Source of the DNA: a virus | Virus record (IMG/VR): IMGVR_UViG_3300001460_000019 | Coordinates: 46,876-69,200 of that record | DNA: 22,325 nt | Strand: one strand, 5' to 3' | Shown here: positions 6,515 through 13,516 of the stretch, piece after piece | How the letters are laid out: every line of letters begins with the position of its first letter | Numbering within the stretch: the first letter of the stretch is position 1 | Translations under genes and position numbers: made by a program | Notes under the pieces: generated by a model | Told to the model about the DNA's origin: nothing | The model's input: only the letters and a program-made list of their open reading frames with translations | Database searches by the model: none

Positions 6515-7890
6515 TTAATTTCTTTCATAGTCTTAATAAGTTCTTTCCAGTACTCGGCATGACTATGATCTAATAACTTCTGTCTATTGTGTAATAACTT
6601 TGGCCATACACGTTTATACAAGCCGTGTAATTCTTCTTGTGGCATTGCAGAAACTCTAATAATGTTTTGCATAACGTTGTAAAAACGTTGAGGATGGTCT
6701 TGTATCTCATCATAGTGTTCATCAAATATTTCTGGAAATGTTTCATATCCATTTTCTTTTAGGTATGCAAGTAATCCCGGATGACCTAATAATATAAAAG
6801 GTTGTAAGTTCATTATTGGTTTATAAATCTTTTCTGTAACAAAGAAGCTTGGCTCTGCAGGCCAAGTTTCAGTAGTAACATTAAAGTAAGTATCGAGATA
6901 GTGCTGAGCTGTCATGCCTCTGTTATGCCAAGCATCTTGTGTAGCATCAACATCTAAATTCATTTCTTTAATTTTGTAATTTCTGTGGAAGTCAATCATA
7001 TCCATTAAACGTTGATCACCTTGTCCTTTTACAACAGGCTGGAAGCAAAATTGATCTGGCTCATACGGAATATCAAACTTATTAAGGTAACTTACTATAC
7101 TGTCTTTAAACAAATCATTACGAGCAAACTCTGTCATTAAAAATTTACGATGAGGTCTTCCTCCGCCGTTCAAACATAAAAACTTCTTAGGTCTTATTCT
7201 ATCTCTAGTTTCTTCAGTAGCTGGTACTAATTCTTTTGCTTCGTCTGGTTTACCTATAACTTGACTTTTAATATAATCTGAAAACTCCCAAGCAAAATGA
7301 TCAAATGTAAAAACATTCTGTAAGTAATACTCATAAAAAGGACCTTGTCCAGAGTTTATGTATTTGCCATAATTCTGATCAAATTTTTGATCTCCAAATA
7401 TTAATATGAAATTTTCTTTTGGTATCTTTAACCATCCTAAACTTCTTTCAATAATATTAATCCAATTAACTTGATTTACTGGGAAAGCTTCGTAGGCATA
7501 ATATAATACAAGTTTTACAGCACCACGTCTAATCATATCAAGTGTGTATTCGTTGATATTACCAAACATATTTTCTGTTAGTAATGATATGTCCATATGG
7601 TTTGGTTCCATTACATACCAATCTAACGTTCCTACTTCTTCAGCAATATCTTCTGGTGGTATGTTATGAACATGCACTCCTGCTTGAGCAGAGAGTAATG
7701 GAAAAAATCCCTTGTTGTATCTTTCTAGTGGTATAAATCTAGTAAGTACGTTGATATCATAACGATGCTTCCATTTTGTGTCCCATTCTTTGATATATTT
7801 TGGATGTAGACCATTAGGCATTGGAGTTCCATTGTCACTCCAGTTGTCCCAAACTAATCTTATTTTTATATTTTCATCAGAACCTAGCAT
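6511..7890 (-). CDS. Glycosyltransferase-like protein, 459 aa
   Basis: Large soluble protein. Two blocks stand out. NGGGRPHRKF (241-250) opens a Rossmann-like half. PSFFVTEKIYKPIMNLQPFI (347-366) is followed by GHPGLLAYLKENGYETF and DEHYDEI (390-396). The TEKxYKP block with a following hydrophobic strand is like the nucleotide-sugar-binding part of fucosyltransferase (GT10)-type enzymes; similar proteins are frequent in marine phages, usually unnamed. First gene of the minus-strand operon: exact TATAAATA at 7909-7916 and AAGG before the ATG. The two following genes overlap it serially by 4 bases. Acceptor and sugar unknown. Confidence in a real gene is very high, and in glycosyltransferase function moderate. 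Confidence 0.8.
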   Translation of the reverse strand: MLGSDENIKIRLVWDNWSDNGTPMPNGLHPKYIKEWDTKWKHRYDINVLTRFIPLERYNKGFFPLLSAQAGVHVHNIPPEDIAEEVGTLDWYVMEPNHMDISLLTENMFGNINEYTLDMIRRGAVKLVLYYAYEAFPVNQVNWINIIERSLGWLKIPKENFILIFGDQKFDQNYGKYINSGQGPFYEYYLQNVFTFDHFAWEFSDYIKSQVIGKPDEAKELVPATEETRDRIRPKKFLCLNGGGRPHRKFLMTEFARNDLFKDSIVSYLNKFDIPYEPDQFCFQPVVKGQGDQRLMDMIDFHRNYKIKEMNLDVDATQDAWHNRGMTAQHYLDTYFNVTTETWPAEPSFFVTEKIYKPIMNLQPFILLGHPGLLAYLKENGYETFPEIFDEHYDEIQDHPQRFYNVMQNIIRVSAMPQEELHGLYKRVWPKLLHNRQKLLDHSHAEYWKELIKTMKEIK

Positions 7891-7908
7891 TTTTTACCTT
7901 ATTTTATA

Positions 7909-7916
7909 TATTTATA
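7909..7916 (-). promoter_or_regulatory. T4-type late promoter (exact TATAAATA) for the glycan operon
   Basis: Minus strand TATAAATA, 18 bases before the glycosyltransferase-like ATG. The leader holds TAAGGT as ribosome binding site. Divergent from the promoter at 7962-7969. Confidence 0.75.
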
Positions 7917-7961
7917 CCATTAAAACTAGTTATATTATAATTTAATATGACCAAGAAAGCA

Positions 7962-7969
7962 AGTAAATA
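7962..7969 (+). promoter_or_regulatory. Late promoter (AGTAAATA) for the first virion gene
   Basis: AGTAAATA, with predicted +1 near 7975. A 7-bp hairpin starts at exactly that base. The leader to the ATG at 8060 is about 85 bases. Confidence 0.5.
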
Positions 7970-7974
7970 ATCAT

Positions 7975-8031
7975 GAAGAGGAAGAACGCGAGCCTCTTCT
8001 AAACAACAACGAAGCAATCTTTATAGGTTGC
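7975..8031 (+). promoter_or_regulatory. Structured 5' leader with two hairpins
   Basis: Hairpin 1: GAAGAGG 7975-7981 and CCTCTTC 7993-7999 with an 11-base loop. Hairpin 2: GCAATC 8014-8019 and GGTTGC 8026-8031 (one U-G pair), loop of 6. Neither is followed by a T-tract, so they are not terminators. They may stabilise the late mRNA or control translation; GGAG at 8047-8050 provides the ribosome binding site. Confidence 0.5.
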
Positions 8032-8059
8032 TAATATATCGATATAGGAGCAATTAACA

Positions 8060-8992
8060 ATGGCAAGTTATGCAATTCAAAGACGTAGAGGTACTGCGGC
8101 AGAGCATGGTTCGTTTACAGGTTTAGCAGGAGAATTAACTGTTAACACTACAAGAAATACGATCCACGTACATGATGGTTCTACAGCAGGTGGTCACGAG
8201 CTATCTACAATAGAACTTGATAACTTAGGTACAACGGCTATCAATGCACACTTATTAGTGGCAACTGATAACACAGTAGACTTAGGTTCTGGATCTGCAG
8301 GTTTAAGAAATGTATTCATTTCAGGAAACTTAACAGTATCAGGTACAACTACTACAATATCATCTACTAACACAGTAGTAAACGATTCGTTGATCGTATT
8401 AAACAACGGTACAACAGGTAACAACGCAAAAGACGTTGGTCACATCATCGAAAGAGGTGACTTGACTAATGTTGGTATGATTTGGGACGAATCAGAAGAT
8501 CAGTTTTCTTTTGTAAACACAACAGAAGACGGTACAACATCAGGTAACGTAACTATTGCCTCATACGCAAACATCAGAGCCGACGTTGCAACATTAACAG
8601 CAACAACGGCAAGATATGCGGATTTGGCTGAGAGATACGAAGCAGATGCACAATACGACGCAGGTACAGTAATGGTATTTGGTGGTGACAAAGAAGTTTC
8701 AATGTCAGCAACAGAATACGATCACAGAGTAGCAGGCGTTATTTCTTCAGCACCAGGTTACATGATGAACTCAGAAGCAGGCGATGACGCAACTCATCCA
8801 TACGTAGCACTTACAGGTAGAGTGCCATGTAAAGTAACAGGTTCGATCAAAAAAGGTGACTTACTAACTTCATCAGCAATGGCGGGACACGCTATGGCGG
8901 GCGAAGGTAAAGCAGGTCATATGATTGGTAAAGCAATGGAAGATTTTGACGGCGAAACAGGTGTTATTGAAGTATTAGTGAACTTAATGTAG
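8060..8992 (+). CDS. Fibre-like virion protein with C-terminal chaperone/protease-like domain, 310 aa
   Basis: Residues 5-47 (IQRRRGTAAEHGSFTGLAGE, then LTVNTTRNTIHVHDGSTAGG) match the short N-terminal domain found at the start of phage tropism/fibre proteins. A Ser/Thr/Gly/Asn-rich beta region follows (LRNVFISGNLTVSGTTTTIS). From about 187 the protein reads ADLAERYEADAQYDAGTVMV, then HRVAGVISSAPGYMMNSE and GRVPCKVTGSIKKGDLLTSS. This resembles the C-terminal G2-peptidase/intramolecular-chaperone-like domains that trimerise and sometimes self-cleave in phage spikes. Translated with the next gene from the same promoter; GGAG precedes the ATG. G+C is clearly higher than in the glycan block. It is probably a trimeric adhesin or baseplate/fibre component. 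Confidence 0.8.
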   Translation: MASYAIQRRRGTAAEHGSFTGLAGELTVNTTRNTIHVHDGSTAGGHELSTIELDNLGTTAINAHLLVATDNTVDLGSGSAGLRNVFISGNLTVSGTTTTISSTNTVVNDSLIVLNNGTTGNNAKDVGHIIERGDLTNVGMIWDESEDQFSFVNTTEDGTTSGNVTIASYANIRADVATLTATTARYADLAERYEADAQYDAGTVMVFGGDKEVSMSATEYDHRVAGVISSAPGYMMNSEAGDDATHPYVALTGRVPCKVTGSIKKGDLLTSSAMAGHAMAGEGKAGHMIGKAMEDFDGETGVIEVLVNLM

Positions 8993-9009
8993 TAGAGGAG
9001 ATATAAATT

Positions 9010-9285
9010 ATGGCAAACATGAGATATTTTAACCTTAAAACATTAGCGAATGTAAAGGTAAGAAACTTAGACGTTAATTCAAACGTTAGAAGAGTTTTTG
9101 ATCCTATGCACACTGATTTAAATAATTACGGTTTAGTAACTGAAGCAGATTCACTTTTCCCACAGCACAACTTAGGTGCAGGTGAGGCAGGTATGGGCTT
9201 TCTTCATAACTTTATGGATTACGGATCAGTAGCTGACGCAGTTGTTTCAAGTGGTGGTAATTACGACTACGGAACAATAGCTTAA
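9010..9285 (+). CDS. Small virion-associated unknown, 91 aa
   Basis: It follows the 310-aa fibre gene by 17 bases with GAGGAG at 8995-9000, so the two are co-transcribed, and a strong terminator follows it. The N-terminus (MANMRYFNLKTLANVKVRNL) is followed by an Asn/Asp/Gly-rich part and a C-terminus rich in Gly, Ser and Tyr (SSGGNYDYGTIA). Its MAN-x-x-x-F-x-L start resembles that of the 1135-aa fibre protein (MANIKNFGLAGI), hinting at a common virion-docking segment. No enzyme motif. Family not recognised; a minor structural or fibre-connecting protein is likely from position. Confidence 0.75.
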   Translation: MANMRYFNLKTLANVKVRNLDVNSNVRRVFDPMHTDLNNYGLVTEADSLFPQHNLGAGEAGMGFLHNFMDYGSVADAVVSSGGNYDYGTIA

Positions 9286-9306
9286 GACTTTTAAATAACG
9301 AAGTTT

Positions 9307-9338
9307 AAAAAGGGCTGTGGCAACATGGCCCTTTTTTT
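9307..9338 (+). terminator. Rho-independent terminator after the 91-aa gene
   Basis: AAAAAGGGC (9307-9315) pairs with GCCCTTTTT (9328-9336), a 9-bp stem with a 12-base loop and a run of seven T at 9332-9338. Confidence 0.9.
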
Positions 9339-9415
9339 ATGGCTTGAACACCAATTAGAATTTCTATTATGTTATAATAGTATTTAATATACGCATTTTA
9401 ATTGTTGTTCTATAT

Positions 9416-9423
9416 AATAAATA
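9416..9423 (+). promoter_or_regulatory. Late promoter (AATAAATA) for the long fibre gene
   Basis: AATAAATA about 100 bases before the ATG at 9523. Predicted +1 is near 9429, just before the hairpin CCACT 9431-9435 / AGTGG 9445-9449. GGGAG near 9509-9513 is the ribosome binding site. Confidence 0.6.
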
Positions 9424-9430
9424 TAACTAA

Positions 9431-9449
9431 CCACTCCGAACGAAAGTGG
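9431..9449 (+). promoter_or_regulatory. 5'-terminal hairpin in the leader of the fibre mRNA
   Basis: CCACT and AGTGG form a 5-bp stem with a 9-base loop (CCGAACGAA), starting two bases after the predicted transcription start. Confidence 0.4.
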
Positions 9450-9522
9450 ATTATATAACAATGAGGCAGACCCTCCCAAATACGTTAAAATATAATATAG
9501 CTTATTAAAGGGAGAATTTATA

Positions 9523-12500
9523 ATGGCTAACATTAAAAACTTCGGTTTAGCTGGTATTGGCTCAGACGTACAATTTGGTAAATCAGGTGGTAGATTGGTA
9601 TACGATTCATCATCAGCATTTTTCAAATTTACAACTGACGGCAGTACATTAACACAAATCAGAGCGGCTTCTCCATCAAACGCAACTGACGTAGCAACAA
9701 AATCTTATGTTGATGCTACTAAATCAGGCCTTGATGTAAAAGACTCTGTACGTGCGGCTACAACTGGCAACATAACTATCGCAACTGGCTTAAATGTAGG
9801 TGACGCAATCGACGGCGTAACACTTGCAGACGGTGATAGAGTACTAGTTAAGAACCAAACTACTGGTTCTGAAAACGGTATCTACACAGCAGGTGCATCT
9901 CCGGCAAGAGCAACTGATTTCGATGAGAACTCAGAAGTAACTGCTGGTGCTTTCTTCTTCGTAGAAGAAGGTTCAACTAACGCTGACTCTGGTTTCGTTA
10001 TCTCAACAGATGATGATATCACAGTTGGTTCAACATCAATTGCGTTTACTCAGTTCTCAGGTACAGGTCAAATTGTAGCTGGTAACGGTTTAGACAAAAC
10101 TGGTAACACACTGAGCGCCAATGTAGATGATTCATCACTTGAAATCAACTCAGACGCACTTAGAATTAAATCAACGTATGCAGGTCAAACATCACTTACA
10201 ACTTTAGGTACTATTTCAACTGGTACTTGGAATGCAACTGATATTGGCGTAGCACACGGTGGTACAGGCGCTTCATCAGCCGCTGATGCTAGAACTAACT
10301 TAGGTTTAGCAATCGGTTCTGACGTACAGGCGTTTGACGCACAATTGGCTGACATTGCTGGCTTAACTCCAACAGACGGAAACATCATCATTGGTGATGG
10401 TTCAAACTTTGTATTAGAGTCAGGCGCAACAGCAAGAGCATCATTAGGTTTAACTATTGGTACTCACGTACAGGCATTTGATGCACAGTTGGCTTCTATT
10501 GCAGGCTTGGCAGACACAGACGGTAAATTCATCGTAGGTTCAGCTTCAGGTTTCGTAGCAGAAGACGGCAACACAGCAAGAACATCACTAGGCTTAGGCA
10601 CTGGTGACACACCAACTTTCACAGGTGCGGCAATGGGTTCAGCGGCTATTACAGGCGTTGCAGATCCATCGAACGCTCAAGATGCGGCTACTAAGGCGTA
10701 TGTTGATGCCTCAATTGCTTCATCAAACGAAATCGGTGAATTATCTGACGTAAACATTACATCACCAGCAGACGGTTCTATGTTATTATATGACACAGGC
10801 AACTCTGTTTGGATTGATTCAGCTATGTCAGGTGACGCTACATTGGCAGACACAGGTGCAATTACACTTGCTAACTCTGATGCAACTAGAACAAACCTAG
10901 GTTTGGCTATTGGTACAAATGTTCAGGCATTTGACGCACAATTGGCTGATATCGCAGGTTTAACTCCAACTGATGGTAACATCATTATTGGTGACGGTTC
11001 AAACTTCGTATTAGAATCAGGTGCAACAGCAAGAACTTCTTTAGGTTTAGGCACAATTGCAACACAGGCGGCTAATAACGTAGCAGTAACAGGTGGTTCA
11101 ATCACTGGTGTTACTACTTTCTCAACTGGTACATTAGGTTCAACAGCAACTATTGATGGTTCAATGGCTATCACTGGTGACCTAGCAGTAACAGGTGACT
11201 TAACTGTTTCAGGTAACTCTATTACTTTAGACGTTGGAACAGTTACATCAGAAGACAAATACATGCAAGTAAACAGTGGTGCTACATCACAAGAAACTGG
11301 TTTAGCTGGTGGTATCGAGATCAAAAGATCAAATACTGCTGACACAGACCAATTTGCATTTGTTAACTTTGATGATTCAAATGACTCTTTCACATTCAAA
11401 ACTGGTTCAGCTAACCAGGCTTCAGTAGCAGACGCAACTATGCGTTTTGGTACAATTGCCGCTGGTACATGGAACGGTTCTGTAATAGGAAGAACATACG
11501 GTGGCTTTGGTACTTCAATCTCAGGTCACGGTACAAACTCACTTGTTGAAGCAGACGGCGGCGAAATCGGCGTAGGTTCAGCGGGTCAATACTTAAGATC
11601 AGACGGAACTAACTTCTCAGCTTCTGGATTAGCGGCATCAGATTTATCTGGTACTGTTGCGGCGGCAAACGGTGGTTTAGGTACAAACATCTCTTCTTTC
11701 TCACAAAGCTCTATCATCACTACAGACGGTGACGGTACAGTTTCAGAGTTAGGCAAAGGTGCAAACTCAACTGTTCTTAAAGTAAGTTCAGGTGGTTCTC
11801 TAGCATACGCAAAAGTTGATATGACAGCAGACATCACAGGAGCAACTCCAGTAGCAAACGGTGGTACAGGTTTAACAGCAGTTGGTACAGTAAACAAATA
11901 CTTAAGATCAACTGGTTCAGTTAACCAATACGACTATGTTACTGCATTAAGAGATGCGGCTGGTACATCAGCAATTGAAGTTTCAGGTACATTAACTGAT
12001 AACATCAAATTGGTAATGACTAATGCGGCAGACAAAGTAACATTACAAGCTACAGATCCAGATGACGGTGCGGCAAACATCGACCTAGTTCTTAAAGGAC
12101 AAGGCGACGGTGTTGTTGTAATTTCTGAATCTTCAGGTGGTAACTCACTTGTAATGGCTGATGATAACTTAGACTTAACAGTATCAGGTGGTGCGGCTTC
12201 AGGCGCGGCGGCTGGTGATGCAGTTATCAAAGGTGGTAACGGTACAGGTGCTCACGCATCAGGTGACGTTTTAATTAAAGGTGGTACTGGCGGTGCTTCA
12301 GAAGGTAAAGTAAAAGTACTTGACTCTTCTAACAATGAGATTGCTATTTTCGAAAGAACAGCTTCGGCTATCAACGAAATTTCAATCACTAACGCGGCGG
12401 CTTCAGGTGCTCCTTCAATTGCATCAACTGGTGGCGACACAAACATTTCATTAACACTATCTCCAAAAGGTACTGGTGTAATCACAACTTATGATGGTTA

Positions 12501-12930
12501 CGAAGCAAACGTATCTGGCGATGACGATCTTGTTACTAAGAAATGGGTTGAAGACAACGTTGTACAAACTGTTGATGATCTAACTATTAGAACAGCAGTA
12601 GGTACTGGCGCTTCTTCAGTAACAATTGGAACTATGCCAAACGCAGGTTCAACAACTTACTATGTATCAAAAGTAACTGTTCACGTAGCAACAGGCTTCT
12701 CAGGTGATTCAGTGGATCACATCACAGTTAGTGATGGTTCATTAGCACTTGTGGCTGACGCAGACGCGGACGTTTCAACTGCTGGTTCATACGTAGTTGA
12801 CCTTCCGTTTGCAACAGCAACGGCTGGTGGCGCAACAATTACATTAGCATTTTTAAAATCTAATGCTTCAGCGTCAACACCAACAGGTGGTTCTGCAGTA
12901 GTTACAGTTGAATATAAAGCATTAACATAA
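9523..12930 (+). CDS. Long repeat-rich tail fibre/structural protein, 1135 aa
   Basis: The largest gene of the window. The N-terminus (MANIKNFGLAGIGSDVQFGK, then GGRLVYDSSSAFF) leads into SYVDATKSGLDVKDSVRAAT and GDRVLVKNQTTGSENGIYTA, a module common in phage tail fibres. Then come three copies of a 48-residue repeat containing LGLAIGxxVQAFDAQLADIA. Later SGNLTV-like and GTWNGSVIG / GTWNATDIGVAHGGTGASS segments and Gly-rich strands recur. The C-terminus (TYYVSKVTVHVATGFSGDSV ... VVTVEYKALT) is a beta domain that could be the receptor-binding or trimerising tip. It is almost free of Cys and has few aromatics, as fibres are. It has its own promoter, a hairpin leader, and a strong terminator behind it. 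Fibre role is inferred from composition and repeats. Confidence 0.85.
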   Translation: MANIKNFGLAGIGSDVQFGKSGGRLVYDSSSAFFKFTTDGSTLTQIRAASPSNATDVATKSYVDATKSGLDVKDSVRAATTGNITIATGLNVGDAIDGVTLADGDRVLVKNQTTGSENGIYTAGASPARATDFDENSEVTAGAFFFVEEGSTNADSGFVISTDDDITVGSTSIAFTQFSGTGQIVAGNGLDKTGNTLSANVDDSSLEINSDALRIKSTYAGQTSLTTLGTISTGTWNATDIGVAHGGTGASSAADARTNLGLAIGSDVQAFDAQLADIAGLTPTDGNIIIGDGSNFVLESGATARASLGLTIGTHVQAFDAQLASIAGLADTDGKFIVGSASGFVAEDGNTARTSLGLGTGDTPTFTGAAMGSAAITGVADPSNAQDAATKAYVDASIASSNEIGELSDVNITSPADGSMLLYDTGNSVWIDSAMSGDATLADTGAITLANSDATRTNLGLAIGTNVQAFDAQLADIAGLTPTDGNIIIGDGSNFVLESGATARTSLGLGTIATQAANNVAVTGGSITGVTTFSTGTLGSTATIDGSMAITGDLAVTGDLTVSGNSITLDVGTVTSEDKYMQVNSGATSQETGLAGGIEIKRSNTADTDQFAFVNFDDSNDSFTFKTGSANQASVADATMRFGTIAAGTWNGSVIGRTYGGFGTSISGHGTNSLVEADGGEIGVGSAGQYLRSDGTNFSASGLAASDLSGTVAAANGGLGTNISSFSQSSIITTDGDGTVSELGKGANSTVLKVSSGGSLAYAKVDMTADITGATPVANGGTGLTAVGTVNKYLRSTGSVNQYDYVTALRDAAGTSAIEVSGTLTDNIKLVMTNAADKVTLQATDPDDGAANIDLVLKGQGDGVVVISESSGGNSLVMADDNLDLTVSGGAASGAAAGDAVIKGGNGTGAHASGDVLIKGGTGGASEGKVKVLDSSNNEIAIFERTASAINEISITNAAASGAPSIASTGGDTNISLTLSPKGTGVITTYDGYEANVSGDDDLVTKKWVEDNVVQTVDDLTIRTAVGTGASSVTIGTMPNAGSTTYYVSKVTVHVATGFSGDSVDHITVSDGSLALVADADADVSTAGSYVVDLPFATATAGGATITLAFLKSNASASTPTGGSAVVTVEYKALT
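10288..10431 (+). repeat. 48-aa fibre repeat, copy 1
   Basis: Encodes ARTNLGLAIGSDVQAF then DAQLADIAGLTPTDGN and IIIGDGSNFVLESGAT. Directly adjacent to copy 2. Confidence 0.85.
10432..10575 (+). repeat. 48-aa fibre repeat, copy 2 (divergent)
   Basis: Encodes ARASLGLTIGTHVQAF then DAQLASIAGLADTDGK and FIVGSASGFVAEDGNT. Protein identity to copy 1 is lower than that of copy 3. Confidence 0.8.
10885..11028 (+). repeat. 48-aa fibre repeat, copy 3
   Basis: Encodes nearly the same residues as copy 1 (the clear change is SDV to TNV) but with many different synonymous codons. Confidence 0.85.
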
Positions 12931-12985
12931 TAGGTTAGTTTAGGCTAACTTATTAGTTAGACAAACACTATTAATAATACTTTGG

Positions 12986-13016
12986 GCGGGGATTGGAAAC
13001 AGTCCCCGCTTTTTTT
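12986..13016 (+). terminator. Rho-independent terminator after the fibre gene
   Basis: GCGGGGA (12986-12992) and TCCCCGC (13003-13009) form a 7-bp GC-rich stem with a 10-base loop, followed by seven T (13010-13016). Confidence 0.92.
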
Positions 13017-13018
13017 AT

Positions 13019-13026
13019 GATAAATA
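13019..13026 (+). promoter_or_regulatory. Late promoter (GATAAATA) for the 55-aa gene
   Basis: GATAAATA begins two bases after the preceding terminator T-tract. Leader of about 20 bases with AAAGGAG at 13039-13045. Confidence 0.6.
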
Positions 13027-13051
13027 CTGTTCGTTTACAAAGGAGTAAATT

Positions 13052-13219
13052 ATGAAAATGTTTGATAAGATCAAAGGTTCAATTAAGACAGCTCAAGACA
13101 AGGCTAAAGCTATGGGCAGTTCTGCTAAAGCATCAATGAATAAAGCTAAAGACGGAACTAAAAACATGGGTTCAAAAGTTAGTTCATCAATAAAAAAATT
13201 AAACCCATTTAAAAAATAA
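13052..13219 (+). CDS. Lysine-rich 55-aa protein
   Basis: ATG at 13052 preceded by AAAGGAG (spacing 6) and a late promoter; stop TAA at 13217-13219. The sequence begins MKMFDKIKGSIKTAQDKAKA and ends SSSIKKLNPFKK. About 17 of 55 residues are Lys; there is no Cys, Arg or Trp. A K-x-x-x-K / AK spacing (AQDKAKAM, SSAKASM, NKAKDGT) predicts one long amphipathic helix with a strongly basic face. Candidate roles are an internal virion DNA-binding peptide, a membrane-active peptide, or a late histone-like protein; I cannot choose between them. Excellent signals make the gene itself likely although it is short. Confidence 0.8.
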   Translation: MKMFDKIKGSIKTAQDKAKAMGSSAKASMNKAKDGTKNMGSKVSSSIKKLNPFKK

Positions 13220-13246
13220 GTTGCTGTATAACTACACATAGAAACC

Positions 13247-13254
13247 TATAAATA
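13247..13254 (+). promoter_or_regulatory. T4-type late promoter (exact TATAAATA) at the tRNA
   Basis: Exact consensus ending 6 bases before the tRNA 5' end. The predicted +1 coincides with the first tRNA base. Confidence 0.65.
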
Positions 13255-13260
13255 ATAGTA

Positions 13261-13334
13261 TGCAGTGTAGTGTAGTGGTAACACGTTAGTCTCAGTAGCT
13301 AGAGTTATGAGTTCAATTCTCATCACTGCTACCA
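13261..13334 (+). tRNA. tRNA, anticodon reads CAG in the standard fold (identity uncertain)
   Basis: A full cloverleaf with an encoded CCA (13332-13334). Acceptor TGCAGTG (13261-13267) pairs with CACTGCT (13324-13330) except for a U-U at the first pair. T8-A9 follow. D arm GTGT/ACAC with loop AGTGGTA. Anticodon arm TTAGT/GCTAG with loop CTCAGTA (13291-13297), placing CAG at 34-36. Variable loop of 4. T arm ATGAG/CTCAT with loop TTCAATT, all five pairs intact. CAG would read Leu codon CUG, but a Leu tRNA should have a long variable arm, and a U at position 37 is very unusual. A shift of the anticodon arm by two bases would give CTC (Glu) with A37. The gene is clear; the amino acid is not. Confidence 0.82.
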
Positions 13335-13395
13335 AAATATTAATAGGGCTTTTAATATGAATATAATTTTACCTGTTAATATTTTTTGAGATACA

Positions 13396-13403
13396 TATAA
13401 ATA
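13396..13403 (+). promoter_or_regulatory. T4-type late promoter (exact TATAAATA) without an ORF behind it
   Basis: Exact consensus about 60 bases after the tRNA. Between here and the convergent gene end at 13507 there is no plus-strand start codon with a useful frame, but two strong hairpins. Confidence 0.6.
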
Positions 13404-13408
13404 TTTTT

Positions 13409-13516
13409 ATAGCACACCAAAGAGGGACTCGCGTTATATACTTTGGGTGCTGTCAATTATTTTCTATACACAAAAATTATATAAGAGTATAAGGGGTTTA
13501 ATCCTCTTATACTCTA
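13409..13516 (+). ncRNA. Candidate small RNA between tRNA and radical SAM operon
   Basis: Starts at the predicted +1 of the promoter at 13396-13403. First hairpin: AGCAC (13411-13415), bulged A, CCAAAG (13417-13422), an 18-base loop, CTTTGG (13441-13446) and GTGCT (13447-13451), 11 bp. Then an AT-rich linker and the 13-bp terminator hairpin at 13484-13515. A promoter, a stable hairpin and a terminator in about 110 bases are the parts of a small RNA. No family recognised. Confidence 0.4.
13484..13515. terminator. Bidirectional terminator between convergent units
   Basis: AGAGTATAAG plus GGG (13484-13496) pairs with CCTCTTATACTCT (13503-13515), including one G-U; 13 bp with loop TTTAAT. It contains the stop codon of the minus-strand radical SAM gene (13507-13509). 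On the minus strand TATATAATTTTTG follows; on the plus strand ACTATTAATTTTATT follows. Confidence 0.7.

Noticed and set aside
10923-11399. Long minus-strand ORFs within the fibre gene (also 11586-11897, 11934-12230, 12252-12485)
   Set aside because: Shadows created by the fibre gene's Ala/Gly/Thr codon bias; Val/Pro-rich with no start signals.
13284-13300. Anticodon CTC (Glu) as the primary tRNA call
   Set aside because: It needs a shift of two bases, a C-U mismatch and a purine at position 32; the standard fold is simpler, so it is kept only as an alternative.
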